Assembly: GCF_000760695.4 (NCBI RefSeq) | Contig: NZ_JHEG04000001.1 | Location: 4,110,885-4,174,884 of the forward strand | DNA length: 64,000 bases | Source of the DNA: Tolypothrix bouteillei VB521301 | GTDB taxonomy: Bacteria; Cyanobacteriota; Cyanobacteriia; Cyanobacteriales; Nostocaceae | Direction: 5' to 3' | In this document: positions 45,453-54,612 of the stretch, in pieces | Layout of the letters: every line of letters begins with the position of its first letter | How positions within the stretch are numbered: position 1 is the first letter of the stretch | The notes under the pieces: model-generated | Seen by the model: only the letters and a program-made list of their open reading frames with translations | Told to the model about the DNA's origin: nothing | Databases searched by the model: none | Position numbers and translations under genes: made by a program

Positions 45453-45750
45453 CCCTTACCTCAACTAGCCCTGTAGTTTTTAAATTATTTAGCAGTTCTA
45501 ATAAGTCACTCATGCAAACTTCTGCTTCAACTTCGTACTCTTGTAGAAGCACTTGTTTAATCTTCTCTACATGCTGAGGTTGCTGAATTAAATTCCAAAT
45601 TTGTGTACCAACCTGATTCAATCCGTGATAAACCCCTGTCTTGAGATTCAAAATTACTGCTTCTCCACCCAGATCTGAAGAAATTTGCTCTCCAACAGCT
45701 ACCACTACAGATGACTCTAACACTTTCCCATCTAGTGATTTTTGTGCCAT
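45436..45750 (-). CDS. PqqD-like leader-recognition protein (lasso B1, RRE)
   Basis: A small PqqD-fold protein, about 104 residues, with SSDLGGEAVILNLKTGVYHG, LNQVGTQIWNLIQQP and a C-terminal helix-rich LLELLNNLKTTGLVEV. It binds the leader of the precursor and presents it to the B2 protease. A TTG at 45792 would add 14 residues; I prefer ATG at 45750 because the longer form adds only a Lys/Ser/Glu-rich tail not typical of the fold. It is the first gene of the lasso operon. Confidence 0.9.
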   Translation of the reverse strand: MAQKSLDGKVLESSVVVAVGEQISSDLGGEAVILNLKTGVYHGLNQVGTQIWNLIQQPQHVEKIKQVLLQEYEVEAEVCMSDLLELLNNLKTTGLVEVRDETAT

Positions 45751-45792
45751 AAGCTTGAGATTTTCCCTTTTTGATTCAATACTTTTTTTCAA

Positions 45793-46473
45793 AATTTTTA
45801 CAAAAAACTCTGTTGCTATAAATTTTTAGCCAAAAATTATTTAGTAACAGATGATTCTCGAACCTTCCCATCTTTCATTGCAAAGGTTTTTTCATCCAGA
45901 TATAGCAATCCTATTTGAAATCTAAACCAGGGAGACAAGGAGGACAAGGAAGACAAGGAAGAGGTGTTTGTAAATCATTTATGATTGCTATAGACTATTA
46001 TTAATTCTGTTGCACGACCAACCTAACAATTTTATTGGCAGTGATTCTTGCAGCATAATAGCCTGACAACGAAACTTTATTGAAAAAAATTACGTTGTAA
46101 CAATTTTTACATTCACATCTTTTTGAAGCAGCGTTTCCCCGATACCATAGTTTTCAAAGATTCAAGGCTTTACTACATTTCACTGTGTATAGTGGTAGAT
46201 TCTCAACCCAAACACAAAACCCTATATTCCCAATTTGGAGATGCTTTTCAATTTCGTTCTCATTCTAGTATACGCTCAATGAGGTTTCTAAAACGATAAG
46301 TAAATTTATAAAAAAAACATATTAATTTTAAGAAATTGTAAATGAATATTTGATAATCCTAGTGAAATCTATTTTTTTGTCAAGAAAGGTTTCAATTCTC
46401 TTTTAAAATATGTTCCTCAATTGATATTGCTTAATTAACCAAACTTGGATAGAAACATTCTTGTAACTGAGTT
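45793..46473. other. AT-rich region upstream of the lasso operon
   Basis: About 680 bases without a supported gene. It contains a GGAGACAAGGA/GGACAAGGA purine repeat at about 45930-45955, the common intergenic word TAAATCATTTATGATTGC nearby, and long AT runs. The lasso operon promoter should lie close to 45800. I see no other structure. Confidence 0.5.
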
Positions 46474-46800
46474 TTACTGTGAATCAACCGTCACCTTTTG
46501 GAGTAAAGCCATCCACATATCTGGTGGCTCGGCATAATAATCAATTTCTGCAACCTGATATCGACATAAAATAGAACCATCCCGCAAAATTATGTAATCT
46601 CCTGGTTTGATACCTTTACCTTGTCCCGTCATATAACCTGTCGTTCCACCCTCTGCTACCTCAAATACATAATCGCAACCGCAAATATACTGAGTGTAAT
46701 CATAAGTTTTGTTCTTCTGGCGTTTTAATTTATTCAGTAGAAAGTTCAGTATTAACAAACAAACGATATTGAAGTTGATGCCTGACCTGATAAAAAACAT
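46474..46800 (-). CDS. Membrane-anchored hypothetical protein
   Basis: The 108-residue product has a hydrophobic N-terminal anchor (NFNIVCLLILNFLLNKL), a basic hinge, and a small domain with GCDYVFEVAEGGTTGYMTGQ and PGDYIILRDGSILCRYQVAE, probably a beta-barrel-like module. I recognise no family. ATG at 46800 is at the edge of an AT-rich spacer with only a weak ribosome site. It is a single gene. Confidence 0.55.
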   Translation of the reverse strand: MFFIRSGINFNIVCLLILNFLLNKLKRQKNKTYDYTQYICGCDYVFEVAEGGTTGYMTGQGKGIKPGDYIILRDGSILCRYQVAEIDYYAEPPDMWMALLQKVTVDSQ

Positions 46801-47091
46801 AAGTTTTTTGAAAATTTACAGAGAATTGGCATGAGAGATGCCCTGATGAGGGCTAGAAATCAAAACCTAAAATGAAAATGAATACCAAGTAAAAGCTAAA
46901 CCTATAGATTGTTATTTTAAGTTATGTCAGCCTTAGATGGCGAATGTAAGCTAAAAAAGCTACTACCTAAAGGTAGAAGTTAAGAAAGCATCGGGTCGAA
47001 GAACATGACAAATCCGGTTGCCTAAAATTAATTGTCAAAGTACTTGACACTTCCCCTGGAGTTACTGCTATATTAATTAACGTGAATGTGA
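46801..47091. other. Spacer before tRNA-Gln
   Basis: About 290 bases with no gene. The part just before the tRNA has TTGACA at 47044-47049 and a TATTAATTAA box about 20 bases later, a plausible promoter for tRNA-Gln. Confidence 0.45.
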
Positions 47092-47163
47092 TGGGGCGTA
47101 GCCAAGTGGTAAGGCAGCGGGTTTTGGTCCCGCCATCCCTAGGTTCGAATCCTAGCGCCCCAG
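47092..47163 (+). tRNA. tRNA-Gln (anticodon TTG)
   Basis: Acceptor arms TGGGGCG and CGCCCCA pair. The D arm, the anticodon stem-loop GCGGG-TTTTGGT-CCCGC (anticodon TTG) and the T arm CTAGGTTCGAATCCTAG are clear. It is 72 bases, with discriminator G and no encoded CCA. It decodes CAA and CAG. Confidence 0.96.
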
Positions 47164-47169
47164 TATTTA

Positions 47170-47199
47170 ACAGGGTAGACATGAAAGAGTCTACCCTGT
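47170..47199 (+). terminator. Terminator after tRNA-Gln
   Basis: ACAGGGTAGAC (47170-47180) and GTCTACCCTGT (47189-47199) form a perfect 11-bp stem with an eight-base loop, followed by AATTTTATG. It starts seven bases after the tRNA. Confidence 0.85.
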
Positions 47200-47527
47200 A
47201 ATTTTATGCGATAATCCTCGCAATTGTTACTGAGTTGACAGGTAACTGGCAAATTTATGTTGCATAATGATACTGTATCTATAATTGTGCATCGCCTCAG
47301 TGTAACTTCTACTCTTCAAAACTTCAAACAGGGTGAATAAGTCGATCTCTCGTTTCTGATAAAGTTTGCATCTCCTGAAGATTGTCAGGAACACGCAATT
47401 AGCGCTTGAATTCATTGATCGAGTGTGTCAAACCACTTAGCAGTTCGACATACGTAAGTGTGTATCCACAATAGAGCTGCACTGTGCAACTACGTAAAAC
47501 CACAAATTAGAAAATTTATACAAGGCT
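47200..47527. other. Spacer upstream of the autokinase gene
   Basis: About 330 bases with no protein-like frame. It separates the tRNA terminator from the autokinase and should hold its promoter. Confidence 0.45.
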
Positions 47528-49714
47528 ATGCTGAAGTCAGAACAATATCAACACCCGTCATCGCAAGCCTATGCCACTCAGTCAAATGAAGATGAAGGGG
47601 GGCTAAATTTAGGTCAAGTGGGAGCATCTCTCCGTCGCCGTGCATTGTTAATCGCTGGTGTAACAGGTGTAGTGGCTACAGCAGCAGTTTTAAAGGCAGA
47701 AACAGATCCTCCAGTCTATGAAGGAAAGTTTGAAATTTTAACCAAACCAGTGACTGGAGAAAGTCGCGCAGTCGCTAACGTTCCTCAAACCTTGGAGTCC
47801 CAAGGCAAAGGAATAGCACCTCCCGAACAAGCAGAACCCGTTGCCACAACAATTCAAGTTCTCAAAAGCCGTGGGATGCTAGATCCAGTCGTTAAAAGAC
47901 TCCAAGTTAAATACCAAACTAAATATCCAAAATTGGATTACCAGAAAATTACAAAACTTTTAGAAATAGAATCACAACAACAAAATATTTTAGAAGTTAA
48001 ATTTACTAGCCCAGACGAGGAGCTAGTCCGAGATACTTTAACTTTGCTGAAAGATGCTTACATTGCCTATAGTTTAAAAGAACGTCGAGGCGAAGTTCAG
48101 CAGGCAATTAATTTTGTGAGAGAACAAAAAACTCCTTTAGAGGCAAAAGTTAGAGCTTGGCAAAGAAAACTGCAAAAAATTCGACAAGAGCATAATTTGG
48201 TAGAGCCAGCACAGAAAGCTCAAGAAGTATCCGCTCAAATTGCTACTTTGACGCAACAGCAGGCAGAAAATCGCGTACAGCTAGAACAGATGATAGCGAG
48301 TTACCAGGACTTGCAAAGGGAGTTGGCGCAACAACCAGGGGATAGGGCTGGTAACTCAGTGCTGAGTGAAAATGTTCGCTATCAAAAGATATTAGATCAG
48401 CTGCAAACAGTGGAAATTGAAGTGAAAAAAGATGCAGCTAAATTCACAGATACAAATCCAAGTCTGCAATTCTTGCAGGAACAGCGAGCAAATTTACTCC
48501 CAATGCTAACGGCTGAAGAAAATCGCGTCAAAAGAGATTATCAAAGCCGCATCCGAGCACTCCAAGCTCGCGATCGCGCTTTGGGTGAAAAAATTAGCTA
48601 CTTTAACACCTACCTGAGAAATTTAGCCAGTGTTATTCGTCAATACGATGATACTCAGAGGGACTTAAAGATTGTTACGGATGGTCTGGTTCAATTTACA
48701 GCCAAAGAACAAGCACTGAAAATCGAACAAGCTCAATCATTGCCATCATGGAAGTTACTTGACCCCCGGCTGGCAGAAGTGACAGAGCCTGAGGCTGTTA
48801 AAGACAGTACTAAACGGAATTTGGCTTTGGGAACGTTGTTAGGTTTACTACTTGGTACAGGCGCAGCTTTGGTGATAGATAAGCTGAGCAACGTTTTTTA
48901 CACATCTAAAGACCTAAAAGAAGCGACTCGATTACCACTGTTGGGAGTCGTTCCTCTAAGAAAAGAGCTTGGCGCAATGGCTTGGCAAGAAGCAGCAAGT
49001 GAGGAGCAACAAGCAGCCCGTGCTTCCTTCTTTGAAGTTTTTCGCTCTCTGTACACTAACATTCTTCTTCTAAGTTCAGATGCTCCGATTCGTTCGCTAG
49101 TTATTAGTTCCCCAGGACAAGAAGATGGCAAGACAACCGTTGCAATACACTTAGCACTTGCAGCCGCAGCGATGGGGCATCGAGTTTTGCTAGTAGATGC
49201 CAATTTACGCAACCCTACCATACACAGTCGTGTTGGTCTAATGAACATTCAGGGACTAACCGATATTATTGCCCAAGACTTAGACTGGAATAATGTTATT
49301 GAGCGATCGCCCTTAGAGGATAACTTGTTTGTGTTGAGTGCTGGTCCAACGCCACCGGACTCCATTCGATTGCTTGCATCTCGTAAAATGCAGGATTTGA
49401 TGAATGACTTACAATCCACGTTTGATTTAGTCATTTATGACACATCCCCTCTAGTTGGTTTTGCAGATGCTAACTTGCTAGCAGTTAACACAAATGGTCT
49501 TGTACTCGTTGCTGGGTTGGGCAAGCTCAAACGGACTATGTTCCAGCAAGCACTAGAAGAACTCCAGGTCTCGGGTACGCCAATTTTAGGAGTCATAGCC
49601 AACAAATCAAAGGATGCCACTACAACCTCTTACAGCTACTATCAGCAATATTACAAGAGTATGAGCGCTGAAAGAGTTGGACACAACGAAGTTTTAGACT
49701 CCATTAATTCTTAG
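47528..49714 (+). CDS. Wzc-like polysaccharide co-polymerase / tyrosine autokinase
   Basis: The 728-residue protein has a first membrane helix near 38-56, a long periplasmic Wzz-type coiled-coil region (about 60-420), a second helix near 430-448 (LALGTLLGLLLGTGAALVID), and a cytoplasmic BY-kinase domain with Walker A SSPGQEDGKTT, Walker A' VLLVDANLRNP and Walker B FDLVIYDTSPL. The tail ends in a Tyr cluster (TSYSYYQQYYKS), the autophosphorylation site. Such proteins control chain length and export of surface glycans. It is separate from the main locus but likely serves it or another glycan. Confidence 0.93.
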   Translation: MLKSEQYQHPSSQAYATQSNEDEGGLNLGQVGASLRRRALLIAGVTGVVATAAVLKAETDPPVYEGKFEILTKPVTGESRAVANVPQTLESQGKGIAPPEQAEPVATTIQVLKSRGMLDPVVKRLQVKYQTKYPKLDYQKITKLLEIESQQQNILEVKFTSPDEELVRDTLTLLKDAYIAYSLKERRGEVQQAINFVREQKTPLEAKVRAWQRKLQKIRQEHNLVEPAQKAQEVSAQIATLTQQQAENRVQLEQMIASYQDLQRELAQQPGDRAGNSVLSENVRYQKILDQLQTVEIEVKKDAAKFTDTNPSLQFLQEQRANLLPMLTAEENRVKRDYQSRIRALQARDRALGEKISYFNTYLRNLASVIRQYDDTQRDLKIVTDGLVQFTAKEQALKIEQAQSLPSWKLLDPRLAEVTEPEAVKDSTKRNLALGTLLGLLLGTGAALVIDKLSNVFYTSKDLKEATRLPLLGVVPLRKELGAMAWQEAASEEQQAARASFFEVFRSLYTNILLLSSDAPIRSLVISSPGQEDGKTTVAIHLALAAAAMGHRVLLVDANLRNPTIHSRVGLMNIQGLTDIIAQDLDWNNVIERSPLEDNLFVLSAGPTPPDSIRLLASRKMQDLMNDLQSTFDLVIYDTSPLVGFADANLLAVNTNGLVLVAGLGKLKRTMFQQALEELQVSGTPILGVIANKSKDATTTSYSYYQQYYKSMSAERVGHNEVLDSINS

Positions 49715-49761
49715 TCTACTTCTTGTAGGAGAAAGAATGGAGAAAAACGTTAATGGGTAAT

Positions 49762-49795
49762 AGTTTATGGTTGCGCTATGGCGCAACTATAAACT
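49762..49795. terminator. Bidirectional terminator hairpin between converging genes
   Basis: AGTTTATGGTTGCGC (49762-49776) pairs with GCGCAACTATAAACT (49781-49795) with one G-U and a TATG loop, followed by a T run at 49800-49805. It lies between the ends of the autokinase and the minus-strand coiled-coil gene. Confidence 0.8.
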
Positions 49796-49830
49796 CAGTA
49801 TTTTTCTAAATACAAGCACCCATTGACTCG

Positions 49831-50310
49831 TCACTTTTCAGGAGATTTCAAAGCCCGATCTAGAATTTGGCGAGCTTCTTCTGCTTTTGTTCTTGCTTCG
49901 TGATAGCGTAGATTAGCTTGAGCATAATTTTTGAGAACTTTAAAACCTTCTTTAAGACGAGCGATCTCCTCTTCTGTCACCGATTTATCTAAGAACAAAA
50001 CATCAACTGCCTTGCGAATTTCCAGAGCTTCCGTGCGTGACTCTTGCACTTTTAGTTTGAGCGTAGCAAGATTGCTTAAAACTTGGACAGCTTGAGAAAT
50101 AGCATCTTCATCACTATTTGTCTCAACTGGGGCTTCTTTCAGTTCAATCAGTTGTTGAGGACCAAAGCCATCTTCTAATTCTGTAGGAAGTTTACCTTCA
50201 TCCATCAGTTTCATCAACTGATCCATTGCTTTCTCACGGGCTTTTGTGGAATCTTTTCCAGGAACGGTAAGAACAATTTCTGGGCTTTGAGCAAGAGTGT
50301 ATTGAACCAT
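49831..50310 (-). CDS. Coiled-coil hypothetical protein
   Basis: The 159-residue protein is soluble and mostly helical. A short beta-like opening (MVQYTLAQSPEIVLTVPGKD) is followed by a charged helix (KAREKAMDQLMKLMDEGKLP) and a coiled-coil second half (KLKVQESRTEALEIRKAVDV and later ARTKAEEARQILDRALK). There is no signal peptide. I recognise no named family; it has the look of a conserved cyanobacterial protein. It starts with ATG at 50310 and stands alone. Confidence 0.6.
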   Translation of the reverse strand: MVQYTLAQSPEIVLTVPGKDSTKAREKAMDQLMKLMDEGKLPTELEDGFGPQQLIELKEAPVETNSDEDAISQAVQVLSNLATLKLKVQESRTEALEIRKAVDVLFLDKSVTEEEIARLKEGFKVLKNYAQANLRYHEARTKAEEARQILDRALKSPEK

Positions 50311-50866
50311 GGTAGGGCAAAAATTTTGCTATTTATCAAGCCGGGGATAATAATTTTAACGCAAAACAAGCTAAAAAATCAGCAGCAGCAAAACCAGATA
50401 AAGTCACTAAACGATTTATTTTGGCATATGCAAATGATTTTTTAGCTTACCTAAATATAATCTAACCTGCGTTGGTTTGCGATCGCCTGTTGTCGTTTGC
50501 GAGCCTACTCCTGCTTCATACCTATTCTGGCTTTATTTGTAATATTTTGTCACACAAAACCGTTTTTGTGTTACATTTCCGGCAACGAGAGGTTTGTAAA
50601 ATTCCTATAAATCGTCTCTAAAGTTTACTCTAGCAAGCATTTAGGTAATTAGCAGTTGATATGAGAAGGTAATTTTCTACTGAGCACAAAGTAAATTTTT
50701 TACCTTAACTGCCAAAACACTACCGAAAAAATAAAGATATGATATACTGCTGCAAGATGGAAACATAAGTGTAGTTGTTGTCAAGGTTAATACTAGTAAT
50801 GACGCACAACCATCGAAAGAGTGACTTCGGGGGCTCTACCAGCTAATGTTACCCGAGGAATGACTC
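50311..50866. other. Divergent intergenic region with a possible operator
   Basis: About 555 bases, divergent promoters expected. AAGGTAA (50666-50672) and TTACCTT (50700-50706) form an inverted repeat; a TATACT box lies at 50743-50748, so the repeat is just upstream of a possible -10 element for the beta-helix gene. One HIP1 site is at 50480. No gene is supported. Confidence 0.4.
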
Positions 50867-52999
50867 ATGGCTATTATCAGCGTTACCAGTGCCGCAGACA
50901 GTGGAGCTGGTTCTTTAAGAGAGGCAGTCGCAAATGCTCAACCAGGAGACACGATTAAATTTGCCTCCAATCTTGCTAACGACAAGATAATTCTCACTAG
51001 TGGTGAAATTGGTATTCTCAAGCCTTTAACTTTTGATGGCTCAGATGCATCAAATTTAGCAATTAGTGGCAATCAACAGAGCCGTATTTTCAATATCGGC
51101 AACCAAGAGAACCGTATTAACGTGACTATCAAGGACTTGGCGTTCGTAGATGGTAGGGCAGTTGCTGGTACTACGAGTGACCAGGATTTTGCAGCAGGAG
51201 GTGCTATCCGGATTCATGACTTCAGCGATGTCGTGGTTGAAAATAGTCTCTTTAAGAATAATGTTGGTGAGCGGAGTGGAGCCATTCGCGTTGGCTTTGG
51301 TGGCTCCCTCACTGTTCGTAACAGTACGTTTGACGGCAATGATGGTTCGATCGCCAATGATGACCACAGTGCGGGAGCAATTTCCACCTATGGCTCCGGA
51401 GGTATACCTGACTTCGATCCGGGTAATGGCTTCGTCAAGATTGAAGGCAGTACTTTTACCAATAACAAGGGTAGTGAAGGTGGAGCTGTCTACAGCCTAC
51501 TTGGTCCTCTGACTATTGAAGATTCCACTTTCAAGAATAATGAAAGTACTAGAGATGGGGGTGCTGTCTTCACTGATGGAGCTGACAAATCGGAAAAAGA
51601 TGACCTAGGTGGTGAAATTACTATCCGTAGGAGTGTTTTTGAAAGCAACAAAGCTAAGGGTCTTGGCGGTGGGTTATCCCTATGGACGTATAACCCCGAT
51701 AAAATTCTGATTGAGGACAGTTCAATCGTTGGCAATTCAGTAACCTATGGAGGAGGAGCTGAAAATAACTCCAAGGGTGGCGGTCTACGTGTTAACAGCG
51801 GTTACTTGACTATTCGCAATACAACCATTGCCAATAACACATCAGAGCACCAAGGTGGAGGAGCTTGGATCGATGGCACTTTAACAGTTAACATTGAAAA
51901 CTCTACTTTCTCTGGTAACTCGGCGAGGGACGATATGGGTGGAGCTCTTACCTTAAATACGCCGGATAACACACCCGTAAATATTACAAATAATACTTTT
52001 GTCAACAACTCAGCAGGACGATACAGCGGAGCTATTTGGTCAAACGATCGCAACAGTGATGACATTACCCTGACCAATACTATCTTCGCTGGTAACACTG
52101 CATCTCCACAACAGATGCATACGAATTACCAGTTGAAAGATGGTGGCGGTAATTTCGTAGAAAAAACTGTAGGCGACCTAGGACCAAAAGTCACAGCAAC
52201 TGCTACATACGTAGATGACCTTAAGCTTAGCGACACTCTCCAATTGGTGGGAAACCGTTTGATGTACGTGCTTGAGAGCGGTAGTCCAGCTATCAGTGGT
52301 GGAACTACAAATGGGGCTACTACAAAAGACCAACGTGGTGTTCTCCGAGACAGTCAACCTGACGCCGGTGCATTTGAATTTGTTCCCAACGGACAGATTC
52401 CAGTACCGAGCAGTGCGAGTAGCAACAAAGGCAACAACAAAACGGATGACTATCAAGTTATGACTCCTGTCGATAGCTTTATTGACTCCCAAAAGCTACT
52501 TATTGACCTGCGTTCGGTTGACCTCGATCGAGACGGTAAGGTCGATAGCAAAGTCTCCGTCACCCTCGACGACATTAAGAGTGACGCTTTCTACAATAAC
52601 TCTGCAGGCTTTTATAAAATCGCTAGTGCAGATGGAGCAGTTCTCGATTCCATGACTAACAAACTGATTTATCCGGAAGATCCTGGCTATGCCCAAGCAG
52701 CACTGAAACAACGGGTATCTGGGGGAGAGATAAATCGGAATACAGGCAAGCTTATCAGCCAATTTGATGGTGGAGCTTTGTACGCACCTTATCTGATCGC
52801 TAATGGTACAGTAGAGCAGTTTCTCAACAATCCATTTGGTAATCTCCAAGCATTCTTTAGCCAAGGAGCGGCAAATCTTGACAAGACAAATCATGTTAAG
52901 CTGTTAGACAACAACCAGTTTGGGTTTGAAGACCTACTCAATGCACAAGATCCAGATTTCAATGACTTGACTTTTAAAGTGAAGATACAAAGTTCTTGA
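50867..52999 (+). CDS. Right-handed beta-helix protein with C-terminal DUF4114 domain
   Basis: The 710-residue protein opens VTSAADSGAGSLREAVANAQ, the standard start of choice-of-anchor Q/beta-helix proteins. Residues at about 60-430 are repeats of S-x-F-x-x-N-x-G-x-x-x-GGA-type turns. The C-terminal DUF4114 domain (about 535-708) ends FGFEDLLNAQDPDFNDLTFK, with the acidic D-x-D-F-N-D calcium-binding look. There is no N-terminal signal peptide, so export would be by a C-terminal route such as type I secretion, or the protein is shed otherwise. It is likely a surface or extracellular protein. Ribosome site GAGGAAT. Confidence 0.85.
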   Translation: MAIISVTSAADSGAGSLREAVANAQPGDTIKFASNLANDKIILTSGEIGILKPLTFDGSDASNLAISGNQQSRIFNIGNQENRINVTIKDLAFVDGRAVAGTTSDQDFAAGGAIRIHDFSDVVVENSLFKNNVGERSGAIRVGFGGSLTVRNSTFDGNDGSIANDDHSAGAISTYGSGGIPDFDPGNGFVKIEGSTFTNNKGSEGGAVYSLLGPLTIEDSTFKNNESTRDGGAVFTDGADKSEKDDLGGEITIRRSVFESNKAKGLGGGLSLWTYNPDKILIEDSSIVGNSVTYGGGAENNSKGGGLRVNSGYLTIRNTTIANNTSEHQGGGAWIDGTLTVNIENSTFSGNSARDDMGGALTLNTPDNTPVNITNNTFVNNSAGRYSGAIWSNDRNSDDITLTNTIFAGNTASPQQMHTNYQLKDGGGNFVEKTVGDLGPKVTATATYVDDLKLSDTLQLVGNRLMYVLESGSPAISGGTTNGATTKDQRGVLRDSQPDAGAFEFVPNGQIPVPSSASSNKGNNKTDDYQVMTPVDSFIDSQKLLIDLRSVDLDRDGKVDSKVSVTLDDIKSDAFYNNSAGFYKIASADGAVLDSMTNKLIYPEDPGYAQAALKQRVSGGEINRNTGKLISQFDGGALYAPYLIANGTVEQFLNNPFGNLQAFFSQGAANLDKTNHVKLLDNNQFGFEDLLNAQDPDFNDLTFKVKIQSS

Positions 53000-53112
53000 C
53001 AAACAGCAGCGCTCGGAAAAAGCAATTCGCAAATATTTAAGTGTCATTGCAATTGCAAGCTTGTTATTAGCTAGCTGCTCGCAAATTCCTGTAAATGGGA
53101 ACCTCCTATAAC

Positions 53113-53150
53113 GTACCTACACCGTACTGAGTACCAGTCGGTGTAGGTAC
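53113..53150 (+). terminator. 12-bp hairpin downstream of the beta-helix gene
   Basis: GTACCTACACCG (53113-53124) pairs exactly with CGGTGTAGGTAC (53139-53150) around a 14-base loop. The tail is only weakly T-rich (TTCATT). It lies about 115 bases after the stop and is the only terminator-like element there. Confidence 0.6.
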
Positions 53151-53252
53151 TTCATTGCTGCATACGTCAGAACTAACGCCATCGGCACTCAATGAAAACT
53201 CAAATTCTATACTAGAAACAGTAAGCTTATTTTTCATTGCGAGGGAAGAGCG

Positions 53253-54548
53253 ATGGCTCCAAATCCCACCATAATGCGAACTGTAGAACAATTGGGTTAT
53301 CGCGTCACCGTTGGAGACGTGGCAACTCAAGCTGGTTTAAATGTTGCAGAGGCAAATCAGGGTTTACTAGCCCTAGCTTCTGATGCTGGCGGACATCTAC
53401 AAGTTTCAGAGACTGGTGATATTGTTTACCTATTTCCTAAAAACTTTCGAGATATTTTACGTAATAAATACTTTCAATTAAGATTGCAGGAATGGTGGCA
53501 AAAAATTTGGGGAATTATTTTTTACCTAATTCGTATTTCCTTTGGAATTTTCCTCATTGCTTCCATTGCTCTGATAACGCTCTCAATTATCTTAATTATC
53601 TCTGCCGCCAACTCGGACCGGGATGGGGATGACAGGGGTAGCAGTTTTAGTTTCTTTTATTTCCCCGATATCTTTTGGTATCTCAGCCCTGACTACGATA
53701 CCCACCAACGACAAAGACGGCGAGAAAAAAGCCATCTCAATTTCTTTGAAGCCGTGTTTTCGTTTTTATTTGGTGATGGTAACCCCAATGCCAATTTAGA
53801 AGAACGCCGATGGCAAGAAATTGCTAGCGTCATTCGCAAGAATCGAGGTGCGATCGTTGCCGAACAGATTGCGCCTTATCTTGATGACATAGGAGAAGGT
53901 TCTGCAAAAGAGTACGAAGATTATATGTTGCCCGTTCTGACTCGTTTTAACGGACAACCTGCAGTCAGCCCCGAAGGAGAAATTGTCTATTATTTTCCAG
54001 AATTGCAAGTGAGTGCAGTACTACAGGGCGGTATCCCGTCGCAGGGATCTGCCAAATCCGTAAGGAGAAGTGATGCTCAACAGCATTATGACCCCCTATC
54101 AGACCATCTCATGGAATTTTCTTGGCGATTCAGTGCAGCAACATCAGGGCAAATTATGTTAAGTGCTGGGCTCGGAGTCGCAAATTTCGTCGGTGCGTTA
54201 GTGTTGGGAAGTTTGTTAAGAGATGGCGTAGTAGCAGCACAGCTAGGGGGATTGGTTGCCTTTGTTCAAGGAATTTACTGGCTGTTATTAGCTTATGGAA
54301 CGGGTTTTCTTGCGATCCCCTTAATCCGATACTTTTGGATTCAATGGCGCAACAGCAAAATTAGCAGCCGCAACCGCGTTCGACAGGAGCGTGCTAGATT
54401 GTTAGCAGATCCAAATACGCAACTGGAGCAAAAAATTTCTTATGCCCGTCAATTTGCCACAGCAAAAGTCATCGGTACTGACGATTTAGCTTACTCTACT
54501 GAAACGGATTTGCTAGAACAAGAATTTAAGAAGAATGATGAATTATAA
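53253..54548 (+). CDS. Conserved membrane protein of cyanobacterial/plastid type, unknown function
   Basis: The 431-residue protein has an N-terminal winged-helix-like part (VEQLGYRVTVGDVATQAGLN), two early hydrophobic segments (about 88-115), a repeated winged-helix-like domain near 185-255 (IRKNRGAIVAEQIAPYLDD, ending EGEIVYYFPEL, which echoes TGDIVYLFPKN of the first domain), and two or three C-terminal helices (about 300-360). The layout recalls plant chloroplast proteins annotated only loosely. I do not assign a function. ATG at 53253 follows GAGGGA. Confidence 0.65.
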   Translation: MAPNPTIMRTVEQLGYRVTVGDVATQAGLNVAEANQGLLALASDAGGHLQVSETGDIVYLFPKNFRDILRNKYFQLRLQEWWQKIWGIIFYLIRISFGIFLIASIALITLSIILIISAANSDRDGDDRGSSFSFFYFPDIFWYLSPDYDTHQRQRRREKSHLNFFEAVFSFLFGDGNPNANLEERRWQEIASVIRKNRGAIVAEQIAPYLDDIGEGSAKEYEDYMLPVLTRFNGQPAVSPEGEIVYYFPELQVSAVLQGGIPSQGSAKSVRRSDAQQHYDPLSDHLMEFSWRFSAATSGQIMLSAGLGVANFVGALVLGSLLRDGVVAAQLGGLVAFVQGIYWLLLAYGTGFLAIPLIRYFWIQWRNSKISSRNRVRQERARLLADPNTQLEQKISYARQFATAKVIGTDDLAYSTETDLLEQEFKKNDEL

Positions 54549-54612
54549 ATTATGAATTATGAATTATGAATTATGAAATTTTTAATTCAGCATTCATAAT
54601 TCATAATTCAAT
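54537..54612. repeat. ATGAATT heptamer repeats forming a convergent hairpin
   Basis: ATGAATTATAAATTATGAATT units face CATAATTCATAATTCAATTT across an A/T loop, between converging genes (ends at 54548 and 54594). The repeat overlaps the last codons of both genes. Confidence 0.75.

Noticed and set aside
46967..47182. Minus-strand frame of 71 codons
   Set aside because: It is the antisense reading of tRNA-Gln (the typical ALGFEPRDGGTKTRCLTTWL artefact).
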